From NCBI GenBank assembly GCA_014204635.1, contig JACHLS010000010.1:96234-160233 (forward strand): 64,000 nucleotides of DNA, given 5' to 3'. This DNA is from Sporosarcina luteola. Lineage in GTDB: Bacteria > Bacillota > Bacilli > Bacillales_A > Planococcaceae. Position numbers and translations under genes: made by a program. A model generated the notes under the pieces. That model was not told the DNA's origin. It was given only the letters and a program-made list of their open reading frames with translations, and did not search any database. Shown piece after piece: positions 20,880 through 29,265 of this stretch; position 1 is the stretch's first letter, and each line of letters opens with the position of its first letter.

Positions 20880-21680
20880 GTGAGGAGTATACCGTCTTTT
20901 GTATTACAATCATTAGAGGAAATTCGCTTCTGGTCAAGAATTATGAAAGAGCATGCATTTTTCTTAAGTTTGGGTTTTACCGCGGATCAAACAAAACTTA
21001 TCCAAGAAGCCCGGCAGTATATCGTGATTTTCGAGCAAATCGAAGAGCAGGCCGCTAACTACAATGCGCAAACGAGTCCAGAAGTAATTCGTCAATTTAA
21101 CAACCAAGTTTACCAAGCAGCCGCCTCGATTTGGGCATTTAAGCGAAAAGTGCTTGGACTTATTCTCAGCTGCAAAATCATATCCAATAACATGCCTCTG
21201 TTAGTAGACCATATTAGTAGAGAGGCGGCTTACTTTGCAAAGCGCCTCAAAGAATTAAATGAAGGAAAATTAAAACCTCTGCCAGAAGCTATCATTAAAG
21301 AAAACGTCTTCTTTTTACGGATCATGGCGGATCATTCCAAGTTTATCGGACATCTTCTGGATCCCTCTGAACGTAAACTAGTTGAGCAAGCGAGAGATTT
21401 TAGCCATGATTTTGATCAATTGTTGTTTCAAGCGCAAGACCTTGATAGCATGCGCCCGCAATCGGAGACAGTTCCGCTTCTTGAACAATTCTTAGACCAA
21501 AACAGAGTGTCTGTTGTTTCTCTTCGCGACTTTAAAAAGACTGCCAGAGAACTCATTGAGGCCTGTAAAATTAAAAGCACCATCCATCCGCTCCTCGCAG
21601 ATCATGTGTATCGGGAAGCCGATCATTTCTTACACATTATCGATGCTTTTGATGAGCACTTAGTTGCGTTACAATCATGA
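20880..21680 (+). CDS. DUF2935 protein, duplicated four-helix domains
   Basis: Up to 266 residues. Two similar halves: residues about 10-130 with SLEEIRFWSRIMKEHAFFLSLG and residues about 140-262 with IKENVFFLRIMADHSKFIGHLLD. The helix-bundle halves keep His/Glu positions (EIRFW...EH and REAAYF; READHF), suggesting a metal-binding bundle typical of DUF2935. Start unclear: the only conventional codon is GTG 20880, but GAAGGAG (20874-20880) overlaps it; the in-frame ATA at 20889 is better spaced. Function unknown. A terminator follows. Confidence 0.85.
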   Translation: MRSIPSFVLQSLEEIRFWSRIMKEHAFFLSLGFTADQTKLIQEARQYIVIFEQIEEQAANYNAQTSPEVIRQFNNQVYQAAASIWAFKRKVLGLILSCKIISNNMPLLVDHISREAAYFAKRLKELNEGKLKPLPEAIIKENVFFLRIMADHSKFIGHLLDPSERKLVEQARDFSHDFDQLLFQAQDLDSMRPQSETVPLLEQFLDQNRVSVVSLRDFKKTARELIEACKIKSTIHPLLADHVYREADHFLHIIDAFDEHLVALQS

Positions 21681-21713
21681 ACCGTATTCCTAACAACAGG
21701 CAAACAATTACGC

Positions 21714-21748
21714 AAGCATTGGGAACGCATTTTTCTCAATGCTTTTTA
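21714..21748 (+). terminator. Terminator of the DUF2935 gene
   Basis: AAGCATTG (21714-21721) and CAATGCTT (21737-21744) with TTTTTAT after; the loop contains another short T run. Confidence 0.8.
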
Positions 21749-21907
21749 TAATTGTTAGACAAAAGATGTCAGCTTTTAACTCGAGACGATTTTCCACTCA
21801 ATTCATGGTATAGTTGGATTATAATAACGCAGTATCTTTCGTTAAAAAGTATGTAAGATTCTACTTGCACTGCACTCATTTATCAATATAATGGGAGGCC
21901 TCTTTGT

Positions 21908-22681
21908 ATGAACCCAACAAGAAAAAAAATTGCAGTTGTAACAGGTGTAAGCCGTCTGAGAGGAATCGGAGCGGCTATTTGTCTAGAGTTAGCTGACGCA
22001 GGCTATGATATTTTTTTTACCTACTGGACTGCATATGATAAAAAGATGCCTTGGGGAATAAGTGAAGACGAACCACTAAAACTACGAGAGGAATTACAAA
22101 ACAAGGGCATCAGGGCTGTCTGCTCGGAAGTGGATTTAACTGCTGATGAGGGACCTATTCAGCTTTTTAACAGCGTATGCGAACAACTGGGCGATCCTGA
22201 TATTCTGATCAACAATGCAACATATTCTACTTCCAATGATATTTCAAATATTACTGCTGATGAACTAGATAAGCACTATTTGGTTAATGTTCGTGCTACA
22301 ACGCTAGTAAGTAGTCAATTCGTCAAAGTCTTCACTAAAAAATCAGGGGGAAGAATTGTTAACCTTACATCCGGTCAGTTTCAAGGACCTATGTGTGGAG
22401 AACTAGCCTATGCCACTACAAAGGGAGCCGTCGATGCTTTAACAATCACGTTGTCAGCGGAGCTTGCCCCATTAGGAATCACGGTCAATGCCGTTAATCC
22501 CGGACCGACCGACACGGGGTGGATGACAGAGGATATAAAGAGGGGCCTAGCACCATTGTTTCCTTTCGGTAGAGTAGGCGAGCCAAAAGATGCCGCTAAA
22601 TTGATTGCATTTCTAGTTAGCGAGGACGCAGGTTGGATTACAGGTCAAATCATCCATTCGGAAGGTGGATTTAAAAGATAA
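21908..22681 (+). CDS. Short-chain dehydrogenase/reductase (FabG-like)
   Basis: NAD(P)-dependent oxidoreductase of 257 residues. Cofactor motif TGVSRLRGIG (about 13-22), in which three residues separate the usual TG and the GIG turn; DILINNATYS (about 97, the NNAG-like motif); catalytic Ser in NLTSGQFQGP and YATTK, whose Tyr and Lys complete the triad; NPGPTDTGWM after it. It ends with the usual GWITGQIIHSEGGF, as in 3-oxoacyl reductase-like proteins. GGGAGG at 21893-21898 precedes ATG 21908. No neighbour suggests a substrate. Confidence 0.93.
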   Translation: MNPTRKKIAVVTGVSRLRGIGAAICLELADAGYDIFFTYWTAYDKKMPWGISEDEPLKLREELQNKGIRAVCSEVDLTADEGPIQLFNSVCEQLGDPDILINNATYSTSNDISNITADELDKHYLVNVRATTLVSSQFVKVFTKKSGGRIVNLTSGQFQGPMCGELAYATTKGAVDALTITLSAELAPLGITVNAVNPGPTDTGWMTEDIKRGLAPLFPFGRVGEPKDAAKLIAFLVSEDAGWITGQIIHSEGGFKR

Positions 22682-23033
22682 CACGCATGCAAGGCTAGAC
22701 TTCATAACTATAATACCTACTCGTTGAAAGATAGCAGATTTCTCTCGGCAAACTAATTTGTACTTCATTCTCTTTTTAACAATTTGTCTTTTTCCAAAAG
22801 AGCACTTTTGTTGATTGTTTTACTCTTTGATCTCATGCCATGCACCACGGTCGCTTCTGCTATTTGTTCTAAATGTATATAACCTGCTCCGGCTAGTGCC
22901 CTGAGAGCAGGTTTAGATTATCCTTTTGAAGATCCTTTGATAGAATCCTCTCTTCACCTTCCTCTCCATTGCAATTAGAGTGACAAGCTGCCCGTCTGTA
23001 TGATTCCCTATCTGAAACGCTATTTCTGTTGCA
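22682..23033. other. Spacer between convergent genes
   Basis: 350 bases without a supported gene. One imperfect hairpin is visible, AACCTGCTC...GAGAGCAGGTT around 22880-22914, followed by TAGATTAT; it may terminate the SDR gene but has no clean T run. Confidence 0.4.
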
Positions 23034-24146
23034 TCAACGTAGTTTGATACTGTAATGTCTCATGGATTTTGGTATTCCTTTCAACTCGAATACCCCACTG
23101 TAAAGTAAATGTCGAATTCGAAATTCTAAGTAATAAATGTCGATATACTCCTCCATACTTTCTAGAATTGTACCAATCACACTCCCCGCTGTAATGAAAT
23201 CTTTCCTCTCTTGCAGATCATGCATTTTTTCTACAGTTTCTATAATGAGAGGATCATAGTAATGATCTGGTACGCTTTTAATTTCACCGTCTTTCCAAAT
23301 GCGTAACACTTCTTTCGTTTGAGATAGATCGTCCCATTCCTTTTGAAATCGCAAACACTCCTCACGAGTTAAAGGTTTGTTCGCATGATGAGATGCATAT
23401 ATACGTCTTATATGTTCCGAACCAATTTGTCCAGTGTGAAAAACAGGTCGCTCTTCTTGCGCATTGGCCACTTTTACCCAATAGTCAGTCGAATTAATGA
23501 GAATGAGGTCATTCGGCTTGTCTCGTAAACAATAGAGGAAAAAGCGCAGACCCGTTTGTTCTCCGGCATTATTGCCAAACCAGATATAGATCGGAACATG
23601 ACTTGGAATACCCTCCATCTCCCGCAATGTATTGGTGAATTTATTGGCATATACATCATCATCTTGTTCCCAGTTGATGTTATCAGCTAGCCATTCTTTC
23701 CGGAAACTTTGCCCTGCCTTCTCATCCATCTTCCAGAGTGGTCCAATTGAAAAGGAATCCGGAAATCCAATTACGGTTTTCGGCCTTTTCACTCCCACAC
23801 GCAAAGAACCCGCTGCTGATTCCGTAGCAACAATATGAAACTCGTCCATTCGAATTTCTCCTCTATTTACATCTCGGACTAGCTGAATCTGTTTATTTAT
23901 TTCTTCTACTATCTCATTCATACATTCCTGATTTATGACGACTCCATTGCCATGAATTGAAGAACTTGCCTCGTGATGGAATGTCTCAAAGTCATCTCCC
24001 TCATTGATTTCAAATATCTCCCACTTGTAACTTTCTAATTGTATATCCGAAACGGTTACATATTTGTCCAGTTCCATTTTATAGACCATAACGATATGGG
24101 GTTCAAATAAAAAATAGATAAATGGATAACTTGCTTTTGTTTTCAT
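23034..24146 (-). CDS. DUF1835/DUF3658 domain protein
   Basis: 370-residue soluble protein. A central DUF1835-like domain (about residues 103-250) begins FHIVATESAAGSLRVGVKRP and includes VIGFPDSFSIGPL, the HxVxxxSxAGxL...GxxxxxxDxxxxGP pattern of that family. A DUF3658-like C-terminal part includes LTREECLRFQKEWDDL and then IWKDGEIKSVPDHYYDPLI. Residues 1-95 are an additional N-terminal extension. Family function is not established. GAAGGGA precedes ATG 24146. Not obviously in an operon with the NUDIX gene 55 bases upstream, though both are on the minus strand. Confidence 0.82.
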   Translation of the reverse strand: MKTKASYPFIYFLFEPHIVMVYKMELDKYVTVSDIQLESYKWEIFEINEGDDFETFHHEASSSIHGNGVVINQECMNEIVEEINKQIQLVRDVNRGEIRMDEFHIVATESAAGSLRVGVKRPKTVIGFPDSFSIGPLWKMDEKAGQSFRKEWLADNINWEQDDDVYANKFTNTLREMEGIPSHVPIYIWFGNNAGEQTGLRFFLYCLRDKPNDLILINSTDYWVKVANAQEERPVFHTGQIGSEHIRRIYASHHANKPLTREECLRFQKEWDDLSQTKEVLRIWKDGEIKSVPDHYYDPLIIETVEKMHDLQERKDFITAGSVIGTILESMEEYIDIYYLEFRIRHLLYSGVFELKGIPKSMRHYSIKLR

Positions 24147-24201
24147 GAGAAATAATTCCCTTCATATGCCTTCTACCTTCATCCCTTTATTAAAAGACCA
24201 T

Positions 24202-24663
24202 TCATTTTATTATCGGCAGGCTCACTTGGCTGACCCAATCCTGAATGATTCGCTCATGAATGGGAAGTAAATGAGGGAGCTGGTCACGGGAAAAAAATCG
24301 ATGTTCCCGACTTTCTTCATTGTTTTGAATAAGCTTGCCTGAAAAGCTAGTAGCATGAAATATAATTTGCACACTGAAAATTTGATCTCCATTCATATAT
24401 TCCGAAAACCCTTCTCTACCTGAATAAAGACCAAACAACTGTAGCTGTTTAGCTGACAATCCTGTTTCCTCGAGTGTTTCACGGACAGCGGTCTCATGAA
24501 ACGTCTCTCCTGGCTCCATCATGCCCCCTGGTATACCCCAAGCATCTCGATCTTTCCGGTGTTGCAGTAAAATTTGATTATCTTGTTCCAATATAATGCC
24601 ACAACCCACTGTCATTAGCATGTCATTCCCAATTAGTTTCCGCATTGCTTGAATATAACTCAT
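24202..24663 (-). CDS. NUDIX hydrolase
   Basis: Hydrolyses a nucleoside diphosphate linked to another group. 153 residues. The Nudix box is complete: GGMMEPGETFHETAVRETLE followed by ETG (about 46-68), with the metal-binding REtLEE core. It is followed by HATSFSGKLIQNNEESREHRFFS, typical of the MutT/YjhB-like type. GAGGAGG lies five bases before ATG 24663. Substrate cannot be told. Confidence 0.92.
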   Translation of the reverse strand: MSYIQAMRKLIGNDMLMTVGCGIILEQDNQILLQHRKDRDAWGIPGGMMEPGETFHETAVRETLEETGLSAKQLQLFGLYSGREGFSEYMNGDQIFSVQIIFHATSFSGKLIQNNEESREHRFFSRDQLPHLLPIHERIIQDWVSQVSLPIIK

Positions 24664-25237
24664 TTTTCCTCCTCGAGAAATTTTATTTTGATCATCCTAA
24701 TTTTTGGAGTAATGCCGTCACAAGCAACTTGCCCCAAAAAGTAAACGACTGCCAAGCAGACAGTTGAAGGAAGTAATACTTTCTTTGGTTATGTAGACGA
24801 TTTTATAGAGAACATGTTGCTAATAATTCTTTATTTTGTAAGATATAAAAAATAGTTATCTGGTTTTACTTTTCATCTGTCCATTCCGGTTAATAGTTCA
24901 GGTATGTTGGGCATGTATAGAATTTCATCCTCAATTACTACTACAGCGTTTCGCTCTGAGGCTGATCACATAGCTTTCTATTTCTCTCACTTAATTGTGA
25001 ATACCTCCTGAAGACAACAAATAGAAAGTCTCTTTAAAGAGAGCCCACCTCTTGTCTTTACGAATAACATAGGTATTCTAGAAAGAACTTAGAGGTATTC
25101 ATTTCCTTTTTTTTCACATTTTACTACTATTTCGATATCTGCTACACTATACAACACGACTGCTTATTCAACATTCGGAAACAAGCTAGTTTTAGAAGAA
25201 TAAGAGTATCGATTATTTGGAAAGCAGGTATAAAATT
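24664..25237. other. Long spacer with interleaved inverted repeats and a small coding remnant
   Basis: Two perfect ten-base inverted repeats interlock: CTTTCTATTT/AAATAGAAAG (24974-24983, 25019-25028) and TGAATACCTC/GAGGTATTCA (24998-25007, 25092-25101). The first loop contains the left arm of the second. A palindrome CTCTTTAAAGAG is at 25031-25042. On minus, 24990-24873 reads protein-like in two frames (REIESYVISLRAKR, then NAVVVIEDEILYMPNIPELL), suggesting a decayed short gene. Confidence 0.45.
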
Positions 25238-25783
25238 ATGTCTATACGATTGGAATCAGACCGCTTACTTCTACAGCCTTTTAGACAAAAAGATGCCTTT
25301 AGAATTAGAGATTTGGCAAACGATAAAGAACTTGCAGATATTCTCGGTCTTCCCCACCCTTATGAATTGAAGCATGCCGAGGATTGGATTGCATCGCAAT
25401 CTGTACTGATAAAAGACGGGAATGAATACCCTTTAACTATTGCTTTGAAGGAGACAAATGAAATTATCGGTACGATTACCATAAGAATTGATAAACGTAA
25501 TCGTAAAGGAGAACTCGGATATTGGATCGGCAAAGCTTATACCGGGAACGGATTTGCGACAGAAGCCGTACAGAAGATAATAGAATTTGGATTTCACCAA
25601 TTAAAGCTAAATAAAATTTGGGCATCCGTATTAACGAGAAATAGTTCTTCAAAACTCGTTTTGAAGAACTCTGGACTTCAAAAGGAAGGAACGTTAAAGC
25701 AAAATAAGATTTTACATAATGTATATGAAGATATTGATATGTATGGCATCTTACTTTCGGAATACACCAAAATATGCAAATAA
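25238..25783 (+). CDS. GNAT-family N-acetyltransferase (RimJ/RimL type)
   Basis: Transfers acetyl from acetyl-CoA to an amine. 181 residues from ATG 25238 (MSIRLESDRLLLQPFRQKD); AGCAGG lies seven bases upstream, and the TTG-started longer frame has no ribosome site. The acetyl-CoA loop region ELGYWIGKAYTGNGFATEAVQ (about 94-114) and the RimJ-like SVLTRNSSSKLVLKNSGLQKEGTL are clear. RimL-type relatives acetylate ribosomal proteins or small amines; the substrate here is unknown. Confidence 0.92.
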   Translation: MSIRLESDRLLLQPFRQKDAFRIRDLANDKELADILGLPHPYELKHAEDWIASQSVLIKDGNEYPLTIALKETNEIIGTITIRIDKRNRKGELGYWIGKAYTGNGFATEAVQKIIEFGFHQLKLNKIWASVLTRNSSSKLVLKNSGLQKEGTLKQNKILHNVYEDIDMYGILLSEYTKICK

Positions 25784-25989
25784 AGCACTTGCTTTTGTGT
25801 TTTCTCATCTATGCTCCCCACCTAATCCATTGCATGCTTACGTGTCGCTTTGCAATCAATCCTCATAAGATGATTCAACATTCCAAAAAGATTATTTACC
25901 AATGACTAGCCATACCAGGGCATAGTGGTGCAAGAAAGTCTATTAAAACCAAAACGAATATCAGTATTGACGAGAAAGGAGAGTAGCTA

Positions 25990-26826
25990 ATGAATCGTAA
26001 AAGTGCTGTGTTCATTTTCATTATTTCCACTTTTATACTGACATTCTGTTTGGCGGCATTATTTCATTTTTGCAATTTGGATATGTTATCACCCTTTCTT
26101 ATGTTTATTCCACTAGCTACAAGTTTTTTTGTACAAAAATTATTGTTGAAACAACCTATTTTAGGTCCAAGAGGATTCGGTTTTCGGTTGGGCAAAAAAA
26201 AGTTTTTAGTACTGGCACCCTTGTTCAGTTTTTTGTTTATAGTCATTGTGTATGCGGTCTCCTTTCTGCTTAATCCAGACCTCTTCTCAATTGAACAAAC
26301 ATATAAAATTGTACAGGATACGGTAACATATAATGAAAACTCCTCACTCTTTTCGAATATTTTAATTGCTGCGCTTTTGCAGCTACTAGCCGCCCCATTA
26401 CTGAACATCTTCATATTTTTAGGAGAAGAAGTCGGTTGGCGCGGATTCCTGTATCCGAATTTACTATTGGTATATGGAAAAAAAGGACTCCTTATAGGCG
26501 GCTTAATTTGGGGAGTGTGGCACACTCCTATGATTTACTTTTATAACTTAAATTTTGGGAACCATCATCATTTAGGTATACTTTTCATGACGATTTTTTG
26601 TATTTTGGCCGGGATTATACTCCAGTATTTTTATGAGAAAAGCAATTCGATTTACTCGGTTGCATTAATGCATGGAATGCTAAATATTTCCGGGAATTTT
26701 ATTTTCTTATTTTCAGTGGAAAAAGAGCATAGATATTTTATAGATGGTGGTACGGGGATTATTGGCATTATCATTTTGCTGCCAATTGCTTATTTTTGTT
26801 ATAAACATTTTCAGGTGAAAGAGTAA
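25990..26826 (+). CDS. CPBP-family intramembrane glutamic protease
   Basis: 278-residue membrane protein with about eight hydrophobic segments. The CPBP (Abi) motifs are in order: EEVGWRGFLYP (EExxxR, about 152-162), IWGVWHTPM (about 177-185) and a final LMHGMLNISGN. Relatives process CAAX-type or bacteriocin-related substrates, or act as self-immunity proteins. GAAAGGAGAG at 25974-25983 precedes ATG 25990. Low GC compared with the core genes. Partner unknown. Confidence 0.88.
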   Translation: MNRKSAVFIFIISTFILTFCLAALFHFCNLDMLSPFLMFIPLATSFFVQKLLLKQPILGPRGFGFRLGKKKFLVLAPLFSFLFIVIVYAVSFLLNPDLFSIEQTYKIVQDTVTYNENSSLFSNILIAALLQLLAAPLLNIFIFLGEEVGWRGFLYPNLLLVYGKKGLLIGGLIWGVWHTPMIYFYNLNFGNHHHLGILFMTIFCILAGIILQYFYEKSNSIYSVALMHGMLNISGNFIFLFSVEKEHRYFIDGGTGIIGIIILLPIAYFCYKHFQVKE

Positions 26827-26969
26827 TATATTACGACTTTCTATGTTGAATTGGAACAGGACTAGCTTTATATAATTGTCTAATATAACAGCAACAATCA
26901 TTCTCCAGGCAATGTCTTCATTAAAAAAAAGCTACAAAGAAAGCTCCGATACAACCATAGGTAACTGTG

Positions 26970-27250
26970 AATGATACTGCGACCGGAGTTGAAACGTATG
27001 TTCGTGTTGGTGCATGTAGTTATGTTAAAGATTTAGCGACAGAAGTAAATTGCCTTATTGCTACTAGAACCAGATTGCCACAACGGCCTATTCCAGTTAG
27101 GAAATAAGCTATCGAGTAATAAATACCGATAACAAAGCTTGGTCTATCCTTACTATAGTTGGATTCCTTACAAGCACTGCTGATGGTGGAAAATTAAATA
27201 CTCTTGAGAAACGTCTAACCGTAGGAAAAGCCATTGTAGAGGGCATTCGA
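26970..27250 (+). pseudogene. Decayed coding remnant, possibly of a cell-wall amidase
   Basis: Two protein-like stretches in different frames within a 500-base gene-free region: TGVETYVRVGACSYVKDLA (about 26980-27040), SPOR-domain-like, and GFLTSTADGGKLNTLEKR with VGKAIVEGI (about 27160-27245), like the end of N-acetylmuramoyl-alanine amidase domains. Stops separate them. The assignment is weak pattern recognition only. Confidence 0.3.
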
Positions 27251-27280
27251 AATTCCCACCAATGTAATACCTTCATAATA

Positions 27281-27320
27281 TATCAAAAGCACAGAATATA
27301 ATTTTCGATATTCTGTGCTT
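27281..27320 (-). terminator. Terminator of the minus-strand lipoprotein gene
   Basis: Perfect 13-base arms AAGCACAGAATAT and ATATTCTGTGCTT (27287-27299, 27308-27320), followed on the minus strand by TTGATA. It may also act on plus, where TGTTTTAT follows. Confidence 0.8.
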
Positions 27321-27324
27321 TGTT

Positions 27325-27816
27325 TTATCTTCCTGCAGCATATATAAACTGAAATTTCATGTCTTTATCAAAAGACATAGTAACTGAATGACTATCTTCT
27401 TTTTCATATATAAAATAAGTAAGCTCAACACCATCAGGATGTTTATTAATATAAGATATCGACATAGGATATCCACCTAGATCAACACGAAATGGTATAT
27501 TGCCTTCTGGTACACCAAAATCAATCTCACCATTTTTCACTTCAAATTCCACGTTGAATTCAGTTTTCAATTCTTCAAATTTACCTTTTGATATTAAGCT
27601 CATGATTCTCCTAGAAGCACGATCACCAACCTGTAAATCATTATTATAATCAGATAAATCAGTTTTAAGTTGTTCATTCTCTTCCTTTAATTTCTGAATT
27701 TCCTTATTTAGATTTTCAAACTGACTCTCTTCTTTTCCAAGCTGATCCATATCATTTTTATTCGAGCAACCGAATAAAAACAACAAGATAAAGACAACTA
27801 TCCAAACTCTTTTCAA
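27325..27816 (-). CDS. Predicted lipoprotein with coiled coil
   Basis: 163 residues, probably exported and lipid-anchored. Signal MKRVWIVVFILLFLFGC with lipobox LFGC (Cys about 17); then a coiled coil (about 25-60, ENLNKEIQKLKEENEQLKTDL) and a small mixed domain with RVDLGGYPMSISYINKHPDGVEL. TTG start at 27816; AAAGG lies about ten bases upstream. Family not recognised. Confidence 0.75.
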   Translation of the reverse strand: MKRVWIVVFILLFLFGCSNKNDMDQLGKEESQFENLNKEIQKLKEENEQLKTDLSDYNNDLQVGDRASRRIMSLISKGKFEELKTEFNVEFEVKNGEIDFGVPEGNIPFRVDLGGYPMSISYINKHPDGVELTYFIYEKEDSHSVTMSFDKDMKFQFIYAAGR

Positions 27817-28117
27817 TGCAAGTCAACCTTTCTTGATTTTTAATCAGGTGAAGCTCCTACTCCTCTTCCCTGCTCATTTCACTTTATAAATTGAACATAT
27901 GTTTACAAAATATATAGCTAAATAGTAGATGCAATCAATTTCTCATTACTGAGAAAAACACACGAACCCTTTGGGGGGGGTCATGCGCTTCTACCAAGAT
28001 TTCCTCTATACCATACATCCTTAATGGTATCTTCCCTTAAACTGTTTCGCCATTAAAAAATGTCTAGTCAAAATTGAGGTTATAAAATGTTGTTCCAGCA
28101 AAGCCCCTGTTCATTAT
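27817..28117. other. Spacer between two lipoprotein genes
   Basis: No gene supported. An eight-base G run lies at 27973-27980, unusual in this AT-rich stretch. Nothing else recognised. Confidence 0.4.
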
Positions 28118-28615
28118 TTAATCTTTCATTCTTTCCACTACCTTGATTGCACTCGTTGAAGCTAACTTTTTATCACTTAATGTATGTCCTTTTACAAGAG
28201 AGATATCGTATTCTCCAATCGAGAAATATTCATTATTCGAACCTTCCTTGCTCTTTTTAAATTTTATCGTATATTCATTATTATCTATTGTAGTAAGCTC
28301 CCAACTAGCACCAACTGTTGTCAATTCAGAACTGGCTGATATTTTTCCCGCGTAGTACCCTTCCTTATCCTTCACTAATTCGCCGACCAAATATGTATTT
28401 TCACTTGATTGGATGACTACTACATTTTCTCCATTCGTTGTTGTTAGCAAATCAATACGACCTTTAACATTTTCTTTCTGAACAAGCTGTTTCAACGCTT
28501 CTTCTTTAGAAGGGAAATGTTCAATTGCTCTCTTCTCACTGCAAGCAGATAAGAAAAAGATAGATGTAACTGTTAACAAAATAATAAATTTTCTAATGAT
28601 AACCGCCGCCTTCAT
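28118..28615 (-). CDS. Predicted lipoprotein, unknown
   Basis: 165 residues with basic N-terminus, hydrophobic core and lipobox FLSAC (Cys about 25). The mature part contains SKEEALKQLVQKENVKGRIDLL and YYAGKISASSELTTVGASWEL, and ends IKVVERMKD; it resembles small Bacillales lipoproteins of unknown role. No strong SD before ATG 28615; AAGGCGG lies inside the frame, so the true start could be slightly later. Same strand as the lipoprotein gene at 27325 but 300 bases away. Confidence 0.72.
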   Translation of the reverse strand: MKAAVIIRKFIILLTVTSIFFLSACSEKRAIEHFPSKEEALKQLVQKENVKGRIDLLTTTNGENVVVIQSSENTYLVGELVKDKEGYYAGKISASSELTTVGASWELTTIDNNEYTIKFKKSKEGSNNEYFSIGEYDISLVKGHTLSDKKLASTSAIKVVERMKD

Positions 28616-29138
28616 TGTTTGATTTTGATAAAAACTACTTGCTACTGTTCACAATGGTACTGTTACGTAAATAAGGACACATCTTACGAATGTTCATTCC
28701 ACTTAGAAGTATCGGTAATACAATTAACCAATTATTCTAGTCACGTATGGTTCGCTGTTTAGTAATCAACGTCATACTTACATTAATTTACCACAACATA
28801 AACTACTATTGGGCAAAGGGTATAAATATAGCCTGACTTTCCTTAGTTCAAAAGGTTCCCATCGGCTCTATGAATTCTAAACATTCTTTCTCAATAATAT
28901 TTACTCTCTCACTCAAACCCATATTCGGTAATTATTTATTAGTAATCCATAATTTAACGAAACCCTTTTATGCGACTCCTTCGTGCTCGCTTTCTGCACG
29001 CAACTACTGATCGAAAAAACCCTTCAAACCAACAAATTCAATGATCTCCCCGTAGTAAACCAACACCCTGCTTCTTTTTAAGCGATACAAATTAAATACC
29101 AAACTTAGGAATGTTTGAAATAGAACAATAAATTTGTA
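28616..29138. other. AT-rich spacer upstream of the liv operon
   Basis: More than 500 bases with no supported gene in either direction. The right end leads into the liv promoter. Confidence 0.5.
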
Positions 29139-29167
29139 TAGACTAATAATTGAGTTTGTTTTACAAT
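29139..29167 (+). promoter_or_regulatory. Promoter of the liv operon
   Basis: TAGACT (29139-29144), 17-base spacer and TACAAT (29162-29167), about 100 bases before the first gene. Confidence 0.55.
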
Positions 29168-29189
29168 GAACTTGTTCACATAAAAAAGG

Positions 29190-29204
29190 TGTTTTCTGAT
29201 AAAT
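29190..29204 (+). promoter_or_regulatory. Possible CodY box in the liv leader
   Basis: TGTTTTCTGATAAAT matches the CodY consensus AATTTTCWGAAAATT at 11 of 15 positions and lies about 16 bases after the expected transcription start, where CodY could block elongation. CodY commonly controls branched-chain amino-acid uptake in Firmicutes. Weak match. Confidence 0.3.
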
Positions 29205-29265
29205 GATACCCAGAAACGTAGGTCGAAATTATCAGACTCACCAATCATAAGGGGGAACATAGTTT

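Noticed and set aside
20499..22681. Operon of the 75-residue gene, DUF2935 and SDR genes
   Set aside because: Terminators lie after each of the first two genes, so they are separate units.
27973..27980. Eight-base G run as a phase-variable tract
   Set aside because: It is not in a recognisable reading frame or between promoter elements.
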